Assembly: GCA_022495005.1 (NCBI GenBank)
Contig: JAGYXB010001848.1
Coordinates: 1 to 64,000, forward strand
Reading direction: 5' to 3'
Length of the DNA stretch: 64,000 bases
DNA from: Rhyacophila brunnea
Taxonomy: Eukaryota; Arthropoda; Insecta; Trichoptera; Rhyacophilidae
The position numbers and the translations under genes are program-made. Below are positions 31,246-42,389 of the stretch, piece by piece. A model generated the notes under the pieces. It was not told where the DNA came from and searched no databases. It saw only the letters and a program-made list of their open reading frames with translations. Position 1 is the first letter of the stretch. Each line of letters begins with the position of its first letter.

Positions 31246-31994
31246 ATGTTAGCTCAGCAAATGACGTCTTACTGTTAAACTGACGACGTTGTAAGGGTAT
31301 GGAATTGTTTTTATTTTACTCAACTTTTGTTACACGTACACTGTGAACGAATGACTTTTGCACATATTGCATCGAAAATAAAATGAAGTGAGATGTTTGC
31401 GCTGATTCAGTCGGGTTTTAAAAAGTCAACAAATGCTTGCTGTGAAGACTACACACCAGTTGTTCTCAAAGAATCGTTTATTTGAAGATATCTGTATCTT
31501 TTTCGATTCACTGCTAAATAAAGGTTTCCCTTTGTGCACTGATCAAATAATAAATAGAATTCTGATAGGTTAAATACTAATACAGTAAATGTTAGCGCAG
31601 GTTTTTGAATTTGTGAGTGTCCTACGAATATGAATCACGCATTATATACGTGCAATAGTGTGCGTAATACACCAATATTAAATTAGCGTCAATGCATAAA
31701 CCGAGAGCAGATGTCAGTATTCGATGTATGACGTATTCTTGGCACGTGTTTAAATTTATCCGGTATTCTTCCTTACTTGAGATCGGTTGCCTGCTTTTCC
31801 TTACCCGTTAAGTATTTCAGTTTCCATTATTTCTAAGTTCCCTGGGCAGTGACGAAGGGTTGTTTTCAAAATTGACTCAATAAATTACTACAATATTTAA
31901 TATATTGAAGATTAATTTTGAATAAATGTTTAATTTTGTAATATCCTGATGTATTTGGTTCGGAAAAAATATATGTTTCCATTAGTATATAAAT
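31246..31994. other. Non-coding stretch
   Basis: No gene, tRNA-like fold or repeat is supported here. Confidence 0.4.
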
Positions 31995-32196
31995 GGCGAA
32001 GGGTGGAGGTAGGCTGTTAATATCTGACATAAAATAGTGCAGAATAAATATTGTCAATCGAACATATTTGTTTTCATTTAATTAAGACTAAATTGTGTAT
32101 GTTAGTTTTTAAATTTCAATTAAACCATGCTTAATCCAAGCCATAGTAGGTAATAGTAAAAAAATCATATTAATCTATTAAATTATGCCATTAAAC

Positions 32197-32889
32197 CAGG
32201 GGGGGGCAAACTTTTTGGATGGAGGGCCAAATTCAAGAATTCAAAATGAGCGGCGGGCCGCAAGTAAAATACAATTTTTAGATATACACTATTTATTATA
32301 ACGAAAAATAAAAATTACAAAAAAAATAATGAAAAGAATGAAACTGTTGTACATTTTTGAACATTTTTTTAAATTCAGGTGTTAATTTTGTAGTTGATAT
32401 TCTCAAAACTGCTTGTAAATGGGCAACGGAGATATTTGATCGTAAAAATTTTTTATTGAGGTTCATGATTGAAAATGTTTGTTCAGATATATAGGTTGAT
32501 CCAAAAATAACGAACATTTTTCTCGCATAATCTTTAAGTTGGTCGAATTTGTCTGAATTAAGGGCATTGTAAAATTTGGAGATTTCTTCACGACAATGCA
32601 ATTATCTTAAATCAGTGTCACACTGCAGATCAATAATCTCAAGTTGTAGCTCTGTCGGCACACTATCAATATTTATTGAAATCGATGTTCAACGTATAAA
32701 ATAGTAGTTACATAGCGTGAGACGAGACGCAAGGAAGACGTACTGAGATAATACATTTACGAAACAACAAATTCTTCAAATTTTAATCTATTGTCAATAT
32801 TTTTTAAAAAAATATTCATAATCAGAAGTACAATTAATGATCGCGGGCCGCAAAAAAATACCCGGCGGGCCGCAGTTTGCCCCCCCCTG
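32197..32889 (-). mobile_element. hAT element remnant with perfect 16-bp TIRs
   Basis: The 693-bp element starts CAGGGGGGGGCAAACT and ends AGTTTGCCCCCCCCTG, a perfect 16-bp inverted repeat. Exact 8-bp duplications CATTAAAC lie at 32189-32196 and 32890-32897. Sub-terminal GGCGGGCCGC words occur near both ends. The interior keeps only the transposase tail (32296-32601). Confidence 0.95.
32296..32601 (-). pseudogene. hAT transposase C-terminal fragment
   Basis: The minus-strand frame of about 100 codons contains MFVIFGSTYISEQTFSIMN, KKFLRSNISVAHLQAVLRI and a lysine-rich end. This is the dimerisation domain of hAT transposases related to GTF2IRD2/ZBED-type proteins (FGSTY.CEQ.FS.M...KS..RS.L.D.HL...LR+). 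The BED finger, DDE residues and first two-thirds of the protein are missing. Lying wholly inside intact hAT ends, it marks an internal-deletion derivative. Confidence 0.85.
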
Positions 32890-33244
32890 CATTAAACCAT
32901 ACATAATTTAAGATATATTATAGATAGAAAAATATATTTGATTGATTTTCTTTTGATGCAGGTAAGGTATAATGAATTTAAAAAAAAAACAATAGCATCT
33001 GTAATATGTATTGTTTATTCAAAGAAAAGTATGACTGAAAAACTGGGCATTCGTTTAGTCGGATCGCCCATATGATAGCATACCTAAACTAATATGGTTT
33101 GATTTAGGTAGAGATTTATTGAATTTGTTCTCAATGTGTCTTTTTTAAATAAATAAATTTTAAAAAATTGGTGTGTGTACTTATGTACGCACGTTAGAAG
33201 TTACACTTCTTTGGCGTAACAAAACAAAAATAAAACTTGTGATA

Positions 33245-33752
33245 AACTAGATTCTTTGACTAGCTCTTAATTAACTTGTTAAATTACACACTCAAGAAAA
33301 AGAACTTCTTATTGGAACGCCGTTGGTTTATTTCTATACACTTTAACTTATATTACTAAATTATATAATTATTTCTCGTTGTTTTTATTTTTTAAGTAAA
33401 AAACTGTCACTCTGAAGTCTGAAGTTTAAGCGTTTGTTTACGTAAGGAATTGCAAATGGCCGACATTAATAAATTTGTTGCCTAGGCAACGGAATAATAA
33501 AACTAGATTCTTTGACTAGCTCTTAATTATCTGGTTAAATTACACACTCAAGAAAAGGGACTTCTTATTGGAATGCCGTTGGTTTATTTCTATACACTTA
33601 AACTTATATTACTAAATTATATAATGGTTTCTCGTTGTTTTTATTTTTAAAGTAGGTTCTCTGAAGTAGGAAGTCTGACGTTTAATAGATTGTTTACGTA
33701 AGAAATTGCAAATGGCTGACAATAATAGATTCGCTGCCTAGGCAACGGAACA
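33245..33752. repeat. 256-bp tandem duplication with X-box-like palindrome
   Basis: Two head-to-tail units, 33245-33500 and 33501-33752, share AACTAGATTCTTTGACTAGC, ATTACACACTCAAGAAAA, CGTTGGTTTATTTCTATACA and GTTTACGTAAG. Unit 1 contains the perfect palindrome GTTGCCTAGGCAAC at 33477-33490, the full RFX X-box form (6+2+6). Unit 2 has GCTGCCTAGGCAAC at 33733-33746. No ORF. Confidence 0.85.
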
Positions 33753-33789
33753 ATTCTAAACTATAATATTATACTGTATAATCGTCACG

Positions 33790-33880
33790 ATTGCAGTATC
33801 ATACTGTGGCGTAAAGGTAGTGCGTTCGACTGATAACCGAACAATCTGTGGTTTGAATACAATCGAGTGCGCTTTTTTTC
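33790..33880 (+). mobile_element. tRNA-like SINE head (Ile-like)
   Basis: GTGGCGTAAAGGTAGTGCG, then TTCGACTGATAACCGAACAA and GTGGTTTGAATACAATC, follow the A box, anticodon arm (GAT) and B box order of a tRNA. The acceptor ends do not pair and the B box is imperfect, so it is a SINE or relic, not a working tRNA. Confidence 0.45.
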
Positions 33881-35084
33881 GTGTGAAAAAATAAATTATG
33901 TGTTACATGTCACACGCCAAAAATATACTCTGATCTGATTTCCCAAATGCGCCTAAAGAAGTATAATTTCAAAAAATATTTTTTATTGGAATGAATTTTG
34001 ACTAACGCGATGTGCGAGTAATTTCCACCCATTATTTATTAATTTTATTCTGTTCTAGTACTTTATATTATGGCAAAATTATTAAATAATAATTTGTTGA
34101 AAGCGACTGATATATACATAACTTTTTATCGCATATATATATCTGCACATATAAATTGCAGCGAGTTTAAAACCCTAGTGAGCAATGCCGAAGCATTAAA
34201 GTGAAAAATACTCACACGACATTCGACTTGCCACGACCCAGACCACATGAAGAAACCATTACAAATGATATATAGACGTCTTATTCTTTCTTCTGAAGGT
34301 TTCACTCATATAAAATACATATACCGTATATATAACTATATATTTATTGCTATATGATTACATCTATTATTAAAATATAATAAAATAGCTAAATAATGCG
34401 GAACGTCTATTGGTGGAGGGTATAACGACATTGCTTGTAATACCAAACTGGTTTGGGGCATTTTTGTGTGCCTATACTTATCTCATTTTCAAAATTTATT
34501 TTATTGTGTTAACTGTCAATTCATGGTGGAAATACATTATATTATCAATTTAATTCAATAAAACGGAGCTGACAAAATGGAGCTTTTATGGTATTTTCAG
34601 AGCAAAAACCTGGACATTCCTTAAACGTTATAGATAATCTATTGCTGCTTATGGCTTATGCTCTGAAAATACCATAAAATCTCCATTTTGATCTACGTGG
34701 GGCATTTGGGCCGTTAAGAATTGAACTAATTACCGTTAAAAAACTAAACTAAAAAACATTACATAGGGCCATCGTTTTCTCAGTAATGATGATTTTACGC
34801 TAGTACAATGTGTTATTTGTGATTAGTTATCTAATTAAATGATCTATTATATAGAGTTTTGACGATTTATACGCATAATGTATTATTATTGATTAGATAT
34901 ATAATGATCTACAATGTGGGTATTTTTGTAAATATTATAATTGTTCATTATTTCTAATTATTATTACTAATGATCTGTTATTAGGTTTTGACGATTTATA
35001 CGCTTATAGGGGTTTTTTTCAAATACTTCAACTATTCATAATTTATTTGCTATATTTTAAATTGTGATCTTTGTCTTTATATGT
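33881..35084. other. Non-coding, with a small foldback
   Basis: A foldback at 34572-34686 pairs CAAAATGGAGCTTTTATGGT and ATTTTCAGAGC with GCTCTGAAAATACCATAAAA, then TCTCCATTTTG. Its arm is related to the end of repeat family C. The word TTAACTGTCAATTCATGGTG at 34508 also occurs, inverted, at 12118. The rest is unassigned. Confidence 0.5.
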
Positions 35085-35270
35085 AGGTGATAAAGTTTTT
35101 ACCTACTTTATTGTATTAATTTATTATATAAGTTAGAATTAACTTTAGTCGTTGTCAGTATGTATTTACCATTCATGAGTGCGCATAGTGCCTGAAGATG
35201 CTGAAAGGTGAAACCGGGGTCGCAAAAAAAACTACTCAAATGGAATTGTACAAAACTTAAATTCATTAGA
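35085..35270 (+). repeat. Retroelement 3' fragment with hammerhead-like phrase
   Basis: CCTGAAGATGCTGAAAGGTG then AAACCGGGGTC (35191-35221) resembles the CTGAAGA...GAAAC core found near Penelope-like termini. The flanks TTTTTACCTACTTTATTGTA and CTACTCAAATGGAAT match a shorter copy near 1090-1170. Confidence 0.4.
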
Positions 35271-35859
35271 ATATATAATTTTATTAAAAAATGAATGAAA
35301 TAATTTTAAGATAGTTATAATAATAATAAAGGTACCATTTTTATTAAAAATTTTCACATTAGGTATATAAGATAATAATTTTCATTTAAGTTTTCGTTTA
35401 AATCTCAACGTCAAAAGCCGAGAAGAAAACTCGATGAAAAATAGCGTCAAACTTGTGTTTATTACGGGCTTTTCTACTGGAATAATTCCACTCATATTTT
35501 CACAACTGTATGACGGATTTCCACTGAGTACCCCAAATTAAGACGTATATCCTCACAAATGACTTTTGCAACGTACATATTTTTTATATATTTTTCAAAG
35601 AAATAAATGCCATAGACGCCCATTTCCACTGGGGATGAAGACGTGTTCTCGTGGTTTTATGGTAGAAATAAAGCTCATATTTATTTGATAATCGTATAAT
35701 ATATCAGAGTTGATAATATATAATGTATAGTAACATTATTTTCAAGTATTTTTATAGTTAACGTCAGACCACAGAGTTTGAAATATATCTGCTTAGAGGA
35801 ACGTAGTTCGTAATATTTCTACTAACAGTGCTTAAGCTTGTATGAATTATATATATATA

Positions 35860-37735
35860 CTAGCTGACCCGGCAAACGTTGTTCTGCCATATAAATTATT
35901 TCTAGTGAATATTTTGGTTGTTAAATAAAAAATAACGAATGTATCGTAAGTGTGTGGGGATGGGATCTATGACAGAAATAGGAATAGAGCGCTGTAGACG
36001 ATGACCGCCGATAAAAACAAAAAAACATCAACCATTCATTTTCTCAATTCAAAATGAGTAATGGTGTTCATAATGAATGAATTACCTGTGACAGGATCTC
36101 GTTGTTTACTGTTTATGCAATATCCGTCTTGTCGCTTCCAGAAAATTAGCGGATATTGGAGAGCGTCGTATGAACGGTGTGTGTCAGCGATGAACTCCAG
36201 ATTATTGTTTCTTCTTCGAATCACGATTTCTCGCGTCGAGTGCGGTCGCCAACCATGATTCCAGCAATGTCGTCAACAACAGTCGCATTGAATCGACGTA
36301 CGTGCTCTCCAGCTGGTGTTTTATCTGGATTGATGACAATAGCGTGATTGTCACTTTGCAATTCGTGCATGTGTGCTTTGAAGAATTTCAATAATTCATT
36401 GTGCTCATTCAACAGGGCGTCCAGTTCGCCGGCGATGCGCCTGGCATTAGGCGAATTGAGGCTATTGTAGCCGCAACGTGCATCCACATGATTGATGTCC
36501 TCACCGCCGCGCCCATGAAGTAGATTTGTAAAAATGTATGTGGTTCGTTTGGCATTGGCAGCAATGAGCCTACTTTGTGGTATACTTGGCCTTTGATTTT
36601 GAATGTAGAATAGAATTGTTGACCATTTGCCACAGTATTGTGAACTATTTCTGTTGCTCCGGACGAAGTCATTTGGAAGCATGAATTGAATGTGCGAATG
36701 GACTTCCGGAACAGGTTTGAATCTGTAACCGTGCCGATGAGCAAGCCGTTCAATGGTTCTGGTGGTATCTCAATTTCTGGTAGTTGCACTTTTCCTGATG
36801 CACAACAAATCCCGGCTGACTCATGTTTGAATTTGAGCGCATGACAATGGGGACATTCTTTGTCCATAGCACCAATCAGCACTTTTGGATGAGCGGAATA
36901 TTCAATATCTGGCTCGTACTCGAATACGAAACGAAGGAACGAAGCGGATGTAAATGTTCGATGTACTTGTTGGCGTTATCGGTCATTTGCTCTGCGTGTG
37001 TTAACTACGAACCGGCGTGCTTGGCTCCATTCTAATTGTCGTTGTTGATTTCGTTCAGCTCGTGCCTCTTGTGATTGGGATGCACGCAATTGCGACATGC
37101 TTACACGCACGTTTTTGTTATCTTGATGGATTTGTTTGTCTGTTCTTTCTGCTCTACTATTTCGCATGTTTGTTGCTTTATTCGTTAGACGGCCCAAATG
37201 GCCCCCCTTGCGTCTTTCTGGCATTGTGCACTGTAATACACGCACATAAAAATAGATAAATTAAAATAAATCGTACAAAATTTTGCACGCACTGCGTTGT
37301 GATATGCCGAATGAAATGTCAAAATGACGCGACGCTTCTCTTGAATTCTTCTCGGACGAAGCGCCATCTGTCATTCAGCAACATAAATAATTTCATTCTG
37401 TTTGAAATACGAACGACGGTTAAATTTGTTCATACAAAAATAATAAAGTCGCGATTAAAAAATGGGAGGGTGAGGGTAGGAGGGTGAAAATTTGGGGTTA
37501 TAGGTATTTTTTGATGCAAAATAATAAAAAAAATAGAAAAAGAAATTTTCAAAAAAATAAAATAAAAAATTTTCTAGATAGAGATATTCTAATCACCTAG
37601 CGGTATGAAATATACTTGTTGACCTATTCTCATACCTAACAAATATACATAAAAAAATTCATAAAAATCGGTCGAGCCATTTCGGAGGAGTTAGACCACA
37701 AACATCGTGACACGAGATTTTTATATATATAGAGA
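35860..37735 (-). mobile_element. Helitron, internally deleted
   Basis: On the minus strand the element begins TCTCTATATATATAAAAATC (5' TC end, followed by TCGTGTCACGATG) and ends ACGTTTGCCGGGTCAGCTAG (3' CTAG). It sits between A and T with no target duplication, as Helitrons do. About 1.9 kb remain. Coding keeps only the N-terminal part of the helicase protein (36036-37245). The HUH Rep and PIF1 helicase domains are gone, so it cannot move by itself. Confidence 0.9.
36036..37245 (-). pseudogene. Helitron helicase-like protein, N-terminal remnant
   Basis: Broken minus-strand frames run in order from a basic start (LRASQSQEARAERNQQRQLE), through GAMDKECPHCHALKFKHES, GICCASGKVQLPEIEIPPEP, STFKIKGQVYHKVGSLLPMP, RRIAGELDALLNEHNELLKF and DNHAIVINPDKTPAGEHVRR, to NNLEFIADTHRSYDALQYPL. 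This is the Helitron helicase-like N-terminal domain with its CPHC zinc site, as found in insect Helitrons. At least three frameshifts occur, and the frame stops before the Rep domain. Confidence 0.9.
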
Positions 37736-37789
37736 TATATATATTATATTATATATTATATTTTACGTTACCATTTTCTACCCGTCATG

Positions 37790-38210
37790 TATATACAGCC
37801 TATTCATGGCATCCTACTAAGCTTCAAAGGTCTCGGCTTTTTAGCTTCGAGGGGGATCGATGTCTCCGCCAAATCTTAGGGGTAAATTGGTACGACCGCC
37901 TTACAAACACCCGGGTTTATGAGCAGACACAGCAGCCTTCGGTGGTTGAGATATTCACTAAGCGACGTTTTACGTGGCTGGGACATCTGTTTCGGGTGCC
38001 AAAGAGTGCGATACTTCGTACCCTTATGGCACAGCCTCAAGGGTTCTGTCGTCGTGGCTGACCTTCCCTCACTCTGGTGTGGTGCTACAAAAGCGATCTA
38101 CGTGCTGCAAGTCTAGAATAGCAGGAAGCGCAAGGGTTGGCGATGGATCGAGGTAAGTGGCGCTCTATGTCCCAATGCTGGGTCGAAACAGGGTGAAAGA
38201 AGAAGAATAA
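37790..38210 (+). pseudogene. LINE RT C-terminal fragment
   Basis: The plus strand reads VNWYDRLTNTRVYEQTQQPS, EIFTKRRFTWLGHLFRVPKS and AILRTLMAQPQG. It is the same family as the minus-strand fragment at 18646-19065 (VHWYDRVTNTGVCEQTQQPS there). It continues in broken frames to an SMSQCWVETG-like end. Dead. Confidence 0.8.
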
Positions 38211-38219
38211 GATATACAG

Positions 38220-39950
38220 CCAAGGATATGCAGGCACGCTTTCCATGAGGCTTAAAACGTGTCTGAAAGAAAATATTTCACGTGCTCACTGTGCTATCCT
38301 GGCACGGAGCCGCATGGGACTAAAATATAATAGCCATGCACCATGGTGCTTAGCGACAAGTATACTGTGAGTGGCCGTGCGATGCGCGCATGAAAGGCGT
38401 AAAAAGCAAGTGCTGTTTAAGTCCCCTGCGCCGTGAGCTCATTTCACAGCTTCTTGCAGTGCGCTCCGTCACTTAAAAAAAGAATTTAGATATATCTGCA
38501 TATTGAATAACAAGTTTTGAATGCGATGATGATTTTACTGAGGAATCTAGTTCAACCCGATTAACCTGCTCTCCATACGATGCTGCAAACTTCTTAAATG
38601 CCCTAAATTGTAGGCTTTGGTGTATTGTCATGTTACATTTCACGTAACATGGCTACATTTCAAACGCAGATATTAAAATAAATAATGTTAATTTAAATAA
38701 CAAAATTTGGCACAACCATGTTAAAAAGTGTGTGTCAACCCTTGTTTCCAAGACAATGACGGTTAAAAATAGGCCAATCGGGTTTCTTCCCGCCTTTTTG
38801 AAAGCGTCTTGTCAACAAATAAATTATTTCCGCCCGCAAGATCCTCACTCCGAGATTAGATTCAGTACCGATCAGACTTGCTTGTTTAAACAATTAGATA
38901 CAGTTTCAACGCCATTTGTAGTTACTTCCTTTCGGACAGGGAGAAGGATTCGCAGTTCATAATTCCAGCCAAGATGAAGTTCCAGCCATCACAATTTAAA
39001 CATAAAGTTAAGTAATAATTACCATCTTCCAACAAATGCTCTATGTCCATACCAAGTAAACGCTTCTCAAAGTTGTATTAAAAATCTGTATTTGTTTTAG
39101 TATGTTTTTTTAAATTTCAATGGTTTGTGTAATTAAATAACACTTTTCACGATTAGCTGTGTTCTTATTTTTTATACTGTTATATTTAATTTGTAATTAC
39201 ACATCTTTCAAGGCGCCCAAAAATTATAATTTAATATTTCAACGAGTTTACAAATGACATTTTATTAGAGGTAGATAAATGATTTATAAGGCATTCTTTA
39301 CACAGGGTTAAGTTGGCAGAAAGCCGAATCTTATAAGCTGTGAGATTAAATATTTCATGTTTTATTGATTGAATTAGTTGGCACTCTTATGTTTAATAAT
39401 TGTGCATTACAATTATTAAACTTCTTTTACTATTATCATTATAACGTTACTATAACTATTTTACTCTTTTCGCATTTTTCTATTATGACAGTATATTAAG
39501 TCTGCTTAGCCAATTTTCCCCAATTTATGAACGGATCCTGTTGTAAACAGCTTCGCCCTGGTAAAACACGAAGCATATTCATTAATTTATATTGAGAGAT
39601 TGTTCAGTATGTCTTTTTGATGTTTTTTTGTACGATTAGTTGTCACGTTAAGTCGGTCAGCCGGTAACTTGAAATTGAGCCAATATAAAGTCCGAGGAAC
39701 TGTTATAAAATAGCGTTTTCATTATATGTCAAACAAATTTATGAATGCAAGCCGATGGGATACAATTAAACGTCAGTTTGTAAACTAAGTTGTGATTGGC
39801 TAATATTATAAACTGGACATATCCATTATTCGAATAATGAAGGCAGCATTTAGGCATTGGGATAGCGCGGGATCAGGAGAACAAACTAAAACCATAGCGT
39901 CAGTATTGACGACTGGCATTTTCAAAAATGTGCCGAGTAGGATAAGAATT
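38220..39950. other. Non-coding stretch
   Basis: A GC-richer patch at 38220-38470 and an unassigned 76-codon frame at 38732-38962 show no motif or splice context. Otherwise AT-rich. Confidence 0.4.
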
Positions 39951-39954
39951 TTCG

Positions 39955-40150
39955 GTTCTAGTCGTTTATGTGGAATACAGCGGCAAACACATTTCGAATA
40001 TACCCTATATGCTGGATTATTTATTAGTTTAGGTTAGTTTAGGTTAAGTTAGTTTAGGTTAGGTTAGGTTAGGTTAACCTAACAATTAATCTAGTATATC
40101 GGCTATTTTCAAAATGTCTTTGCCGCTGTATTCCACTTAACCGGCTTGTA
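39955..40150. mobile_element. TTAGG-centred foldback element, copy 2
   Basis: The left arm has TGGAATACAGCGGCAAACAC. The right arm ends TTTGCCGCTGTATTCCACTT. The hinge holds a run of TTAGG units mixed with TTTAGG and TTAAG variants, ending TTAACCTAACAATTAATC. More diverged arms than the other two copies. Confidence 0.75.
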
Positions 40151-41442
40151 CCAAATTTTCTTCTAATTAAAAAATATCTAGAAAATTGATAGCACTACAA
40201 AAAATATTAGGACTTAATCTTAAATATTGTTTCGCTAAAACAAAATATATTAACAAAAAAATAACTGGGTAGCAAGTAATAAATACACAAATGAAAAAAA
40301 AAATCAGCTACGAGATTTCATCTTTACTGGCGATTGTTCAATTTAATTTATTTGTGAGATATAACGTCATATAAGACACAAGAGGCCTACATGTTGATGT
40401 TGTCAAGTAAATTGGTTAATTCATTTTCTTATTTTTTGTGTGAAATTAAAAACTTTTTGCAGTATCTAGATAAGCTAGATTTAATGCCAAACGCCAGATG
40501 CGTATTTTGCAAGCAAGATCAAAAACTATAGATCCGGCAAGAAAAGCGATAAGCTCTCCCAATTCATGATATCCCTCCATCATTTTTATATTTATCTATG
40601 GTGATGAATAACGAAAATTGAATATAATATTATCAACTAAAGAGGTTTTTATTCTTCTTTTTCCTTTTAACCATGTCCGATCCAAATATGATCTTATTAT
40701 GGGCCTACACAGTGTGGGTTTTTTTCACCATAATAATTAATTGAAACCATAGATTCAGGGAAATAAAATATTCAGTATATTTCGCTTTTCTGACTTGACT
40801 TATTGATTGGGGTAACATTTAAATTATTATCTATACTTTACGTTCATGTACACTTTGGCGCAAAAACGAAGCGATTTCTATATAGACGCCATTTTCAAGG
40901 TTCGAGGGATAGTTCCCTACTGGCTAGTACCTACCCTCTCTCATTTATCCACCCTGAAACAAATAACGGTATTTTTTTCACTGATTTGTTTCGCTGTGCA
41001 TCCCGGTCAAGCATTTCTCTATCGACTCATTAAGCCGGCTGTCCCATCAAAATTCATCTCATCCGCAACGTGCCGAACACATCGATGTGACGTCATCGTT
41101 ACTCACAAAACATACGTTGCTAAATGGAGCTCCGCAGATTGGTCGAATGCAACTTTTTAGTTTGAAAAAAACATCTGGAGGCACAAGCAACTATTTTCAC
41201 CCGACTGCGTCATTCATTTTGACTTGGCGAGTGACGTCATTGTCCTCGCGAGGCTTTGCTATACGCACATAAGAAAGTTGCATGTTGCGCTCTGTTTTGA
41301 TTTGTGACTATTATCCAGGACGAGACGACTTTTAATGTGCGACTGGTCTTACAGTTACAAATATTATTATGTCCGAGTTCTTTTCATACCAACTCTGTCA
41401 ATTGCAAGACTTTTGATGGGAGATTAAAGCCATTTGAGGTAC
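40151..41442. other. Non-coding, GC-rich patch with two CRE words
   Basis: Within 40890-41330 composition rises. Two perfect palindromic TGACGTCA words occur at 41088-41095 and 41232-41239, 144 bp apart. Overlapping short frames here share no protein motif. It could be a regulatory segment or part of an unrecognised element. Confidence 0.35.
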
Positions 41443-42227
41443 CCAGTATCAAAGTGGGCCAAAGACACTTTTCAGCGTTATTTACATTTTAATGGCAAGA
41501 GATTCTTTACATAAATATCTAGCATTCTTACATATTTTGTGCATCAAAAACGGACAGAATCTATGCTAAATCAACTTTTAAATGTAAATGAATATCAAAA
41601 ACGGCCAAAGACAATATGGCCGTCGTAACATTTTCGTCTGCAAAACCGGAAAGATCATCACTTTATTATCAAAAATGGCTCAACAAGTATAGAACTAGAA
41701 TAATCAGTATCAAAAGTGGCCGAACGCATATTTTAGATGTCAAATTGAGCTTTGTTGATAAAGTTACACTTAAATTTACTATTTAAAAGTATTCAGGAAA
41801 GGTTAGAGTTTATTAATAAAATATGATATTATCAACCTGATCCGTGCCACGGACGAATTAACTAGCCAAAGCATGTATGTCGCATCAGGCCACGGACGAA
41901 TATATTCGCGGGTCCTTGTAAACGTCATAACTTCTGAATAAACATTCTGTGTATATTTTCTAAACAATATTTATCATTTTATAATTTTATAAACTTGATA
42001 AACATGTTGTGTTGCTAAGTTTTCGCAAATATTTATCATTCCGTTCCTATTTCATATTTTTTAAAGGATTTATTTTATTCCGAAAATAGCTGGCCTACAA
42101 GTGTCCACCTAGTAAAAATTGGCTGGCAGTGATAAGGTAAAAAATATACATTGTCATAAGTATAACTACAGTTTTTCGCCTTTCCTGTAAAAAACATCAA
42201 AGTCCCTTTAGCTCACTTTGACACTGG
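41443..42227. mobile_element. TIR element with iterated ATCAAAA.TGGCC word
   Basis: The ends CCAGTATCAAAGTGGGCC and (inverted) CCAGTGTCAAAGTGAGCT form a TIR of about 22 bp with three mismatches. Relatives of the word recur inside: CATCAAAAACGGACAG (41543), ATATCAAAAACGGCCAAAGA (41592), TTATCAAAAATGGCTC (41667) and GTATCAAAAGTGGCCGAA (41707). No transposase frame survives. The layout is like the pogo-type elements here, but no TSD was found. Confidence 0.6.
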
Positions 42228-42389
42228 AAGGCTCATTTAATGTGATATTTGGTATTAATACTTACTCACTTATGACTGGATTGAAATCAAATCCTAGATA
42301 TACGATATATTATAATAGATACTCTCGGAAATTAAGAAAACCCTTCTATTATCAGGATACAACAGACGCAATAGTATTAATTATCACAT

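Larger units (their letters stand above)
31995..33045. mobile_element. Long-TIR MITE (family A), copy 2, carrying a nested hAT
   Basis: The left arm GGGTGGAGGTAGGCTGTTAA and interior (AATCCAAGCCATAGTAGG) match 17336-17831. The hAT element 32197-32889 splits it. The right arm is decayed or truncated after AAGTATGACTGAAAAACTGG. Removing the hAT and one TSD restores collinearity with copy 1. Confidence 0.75.
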
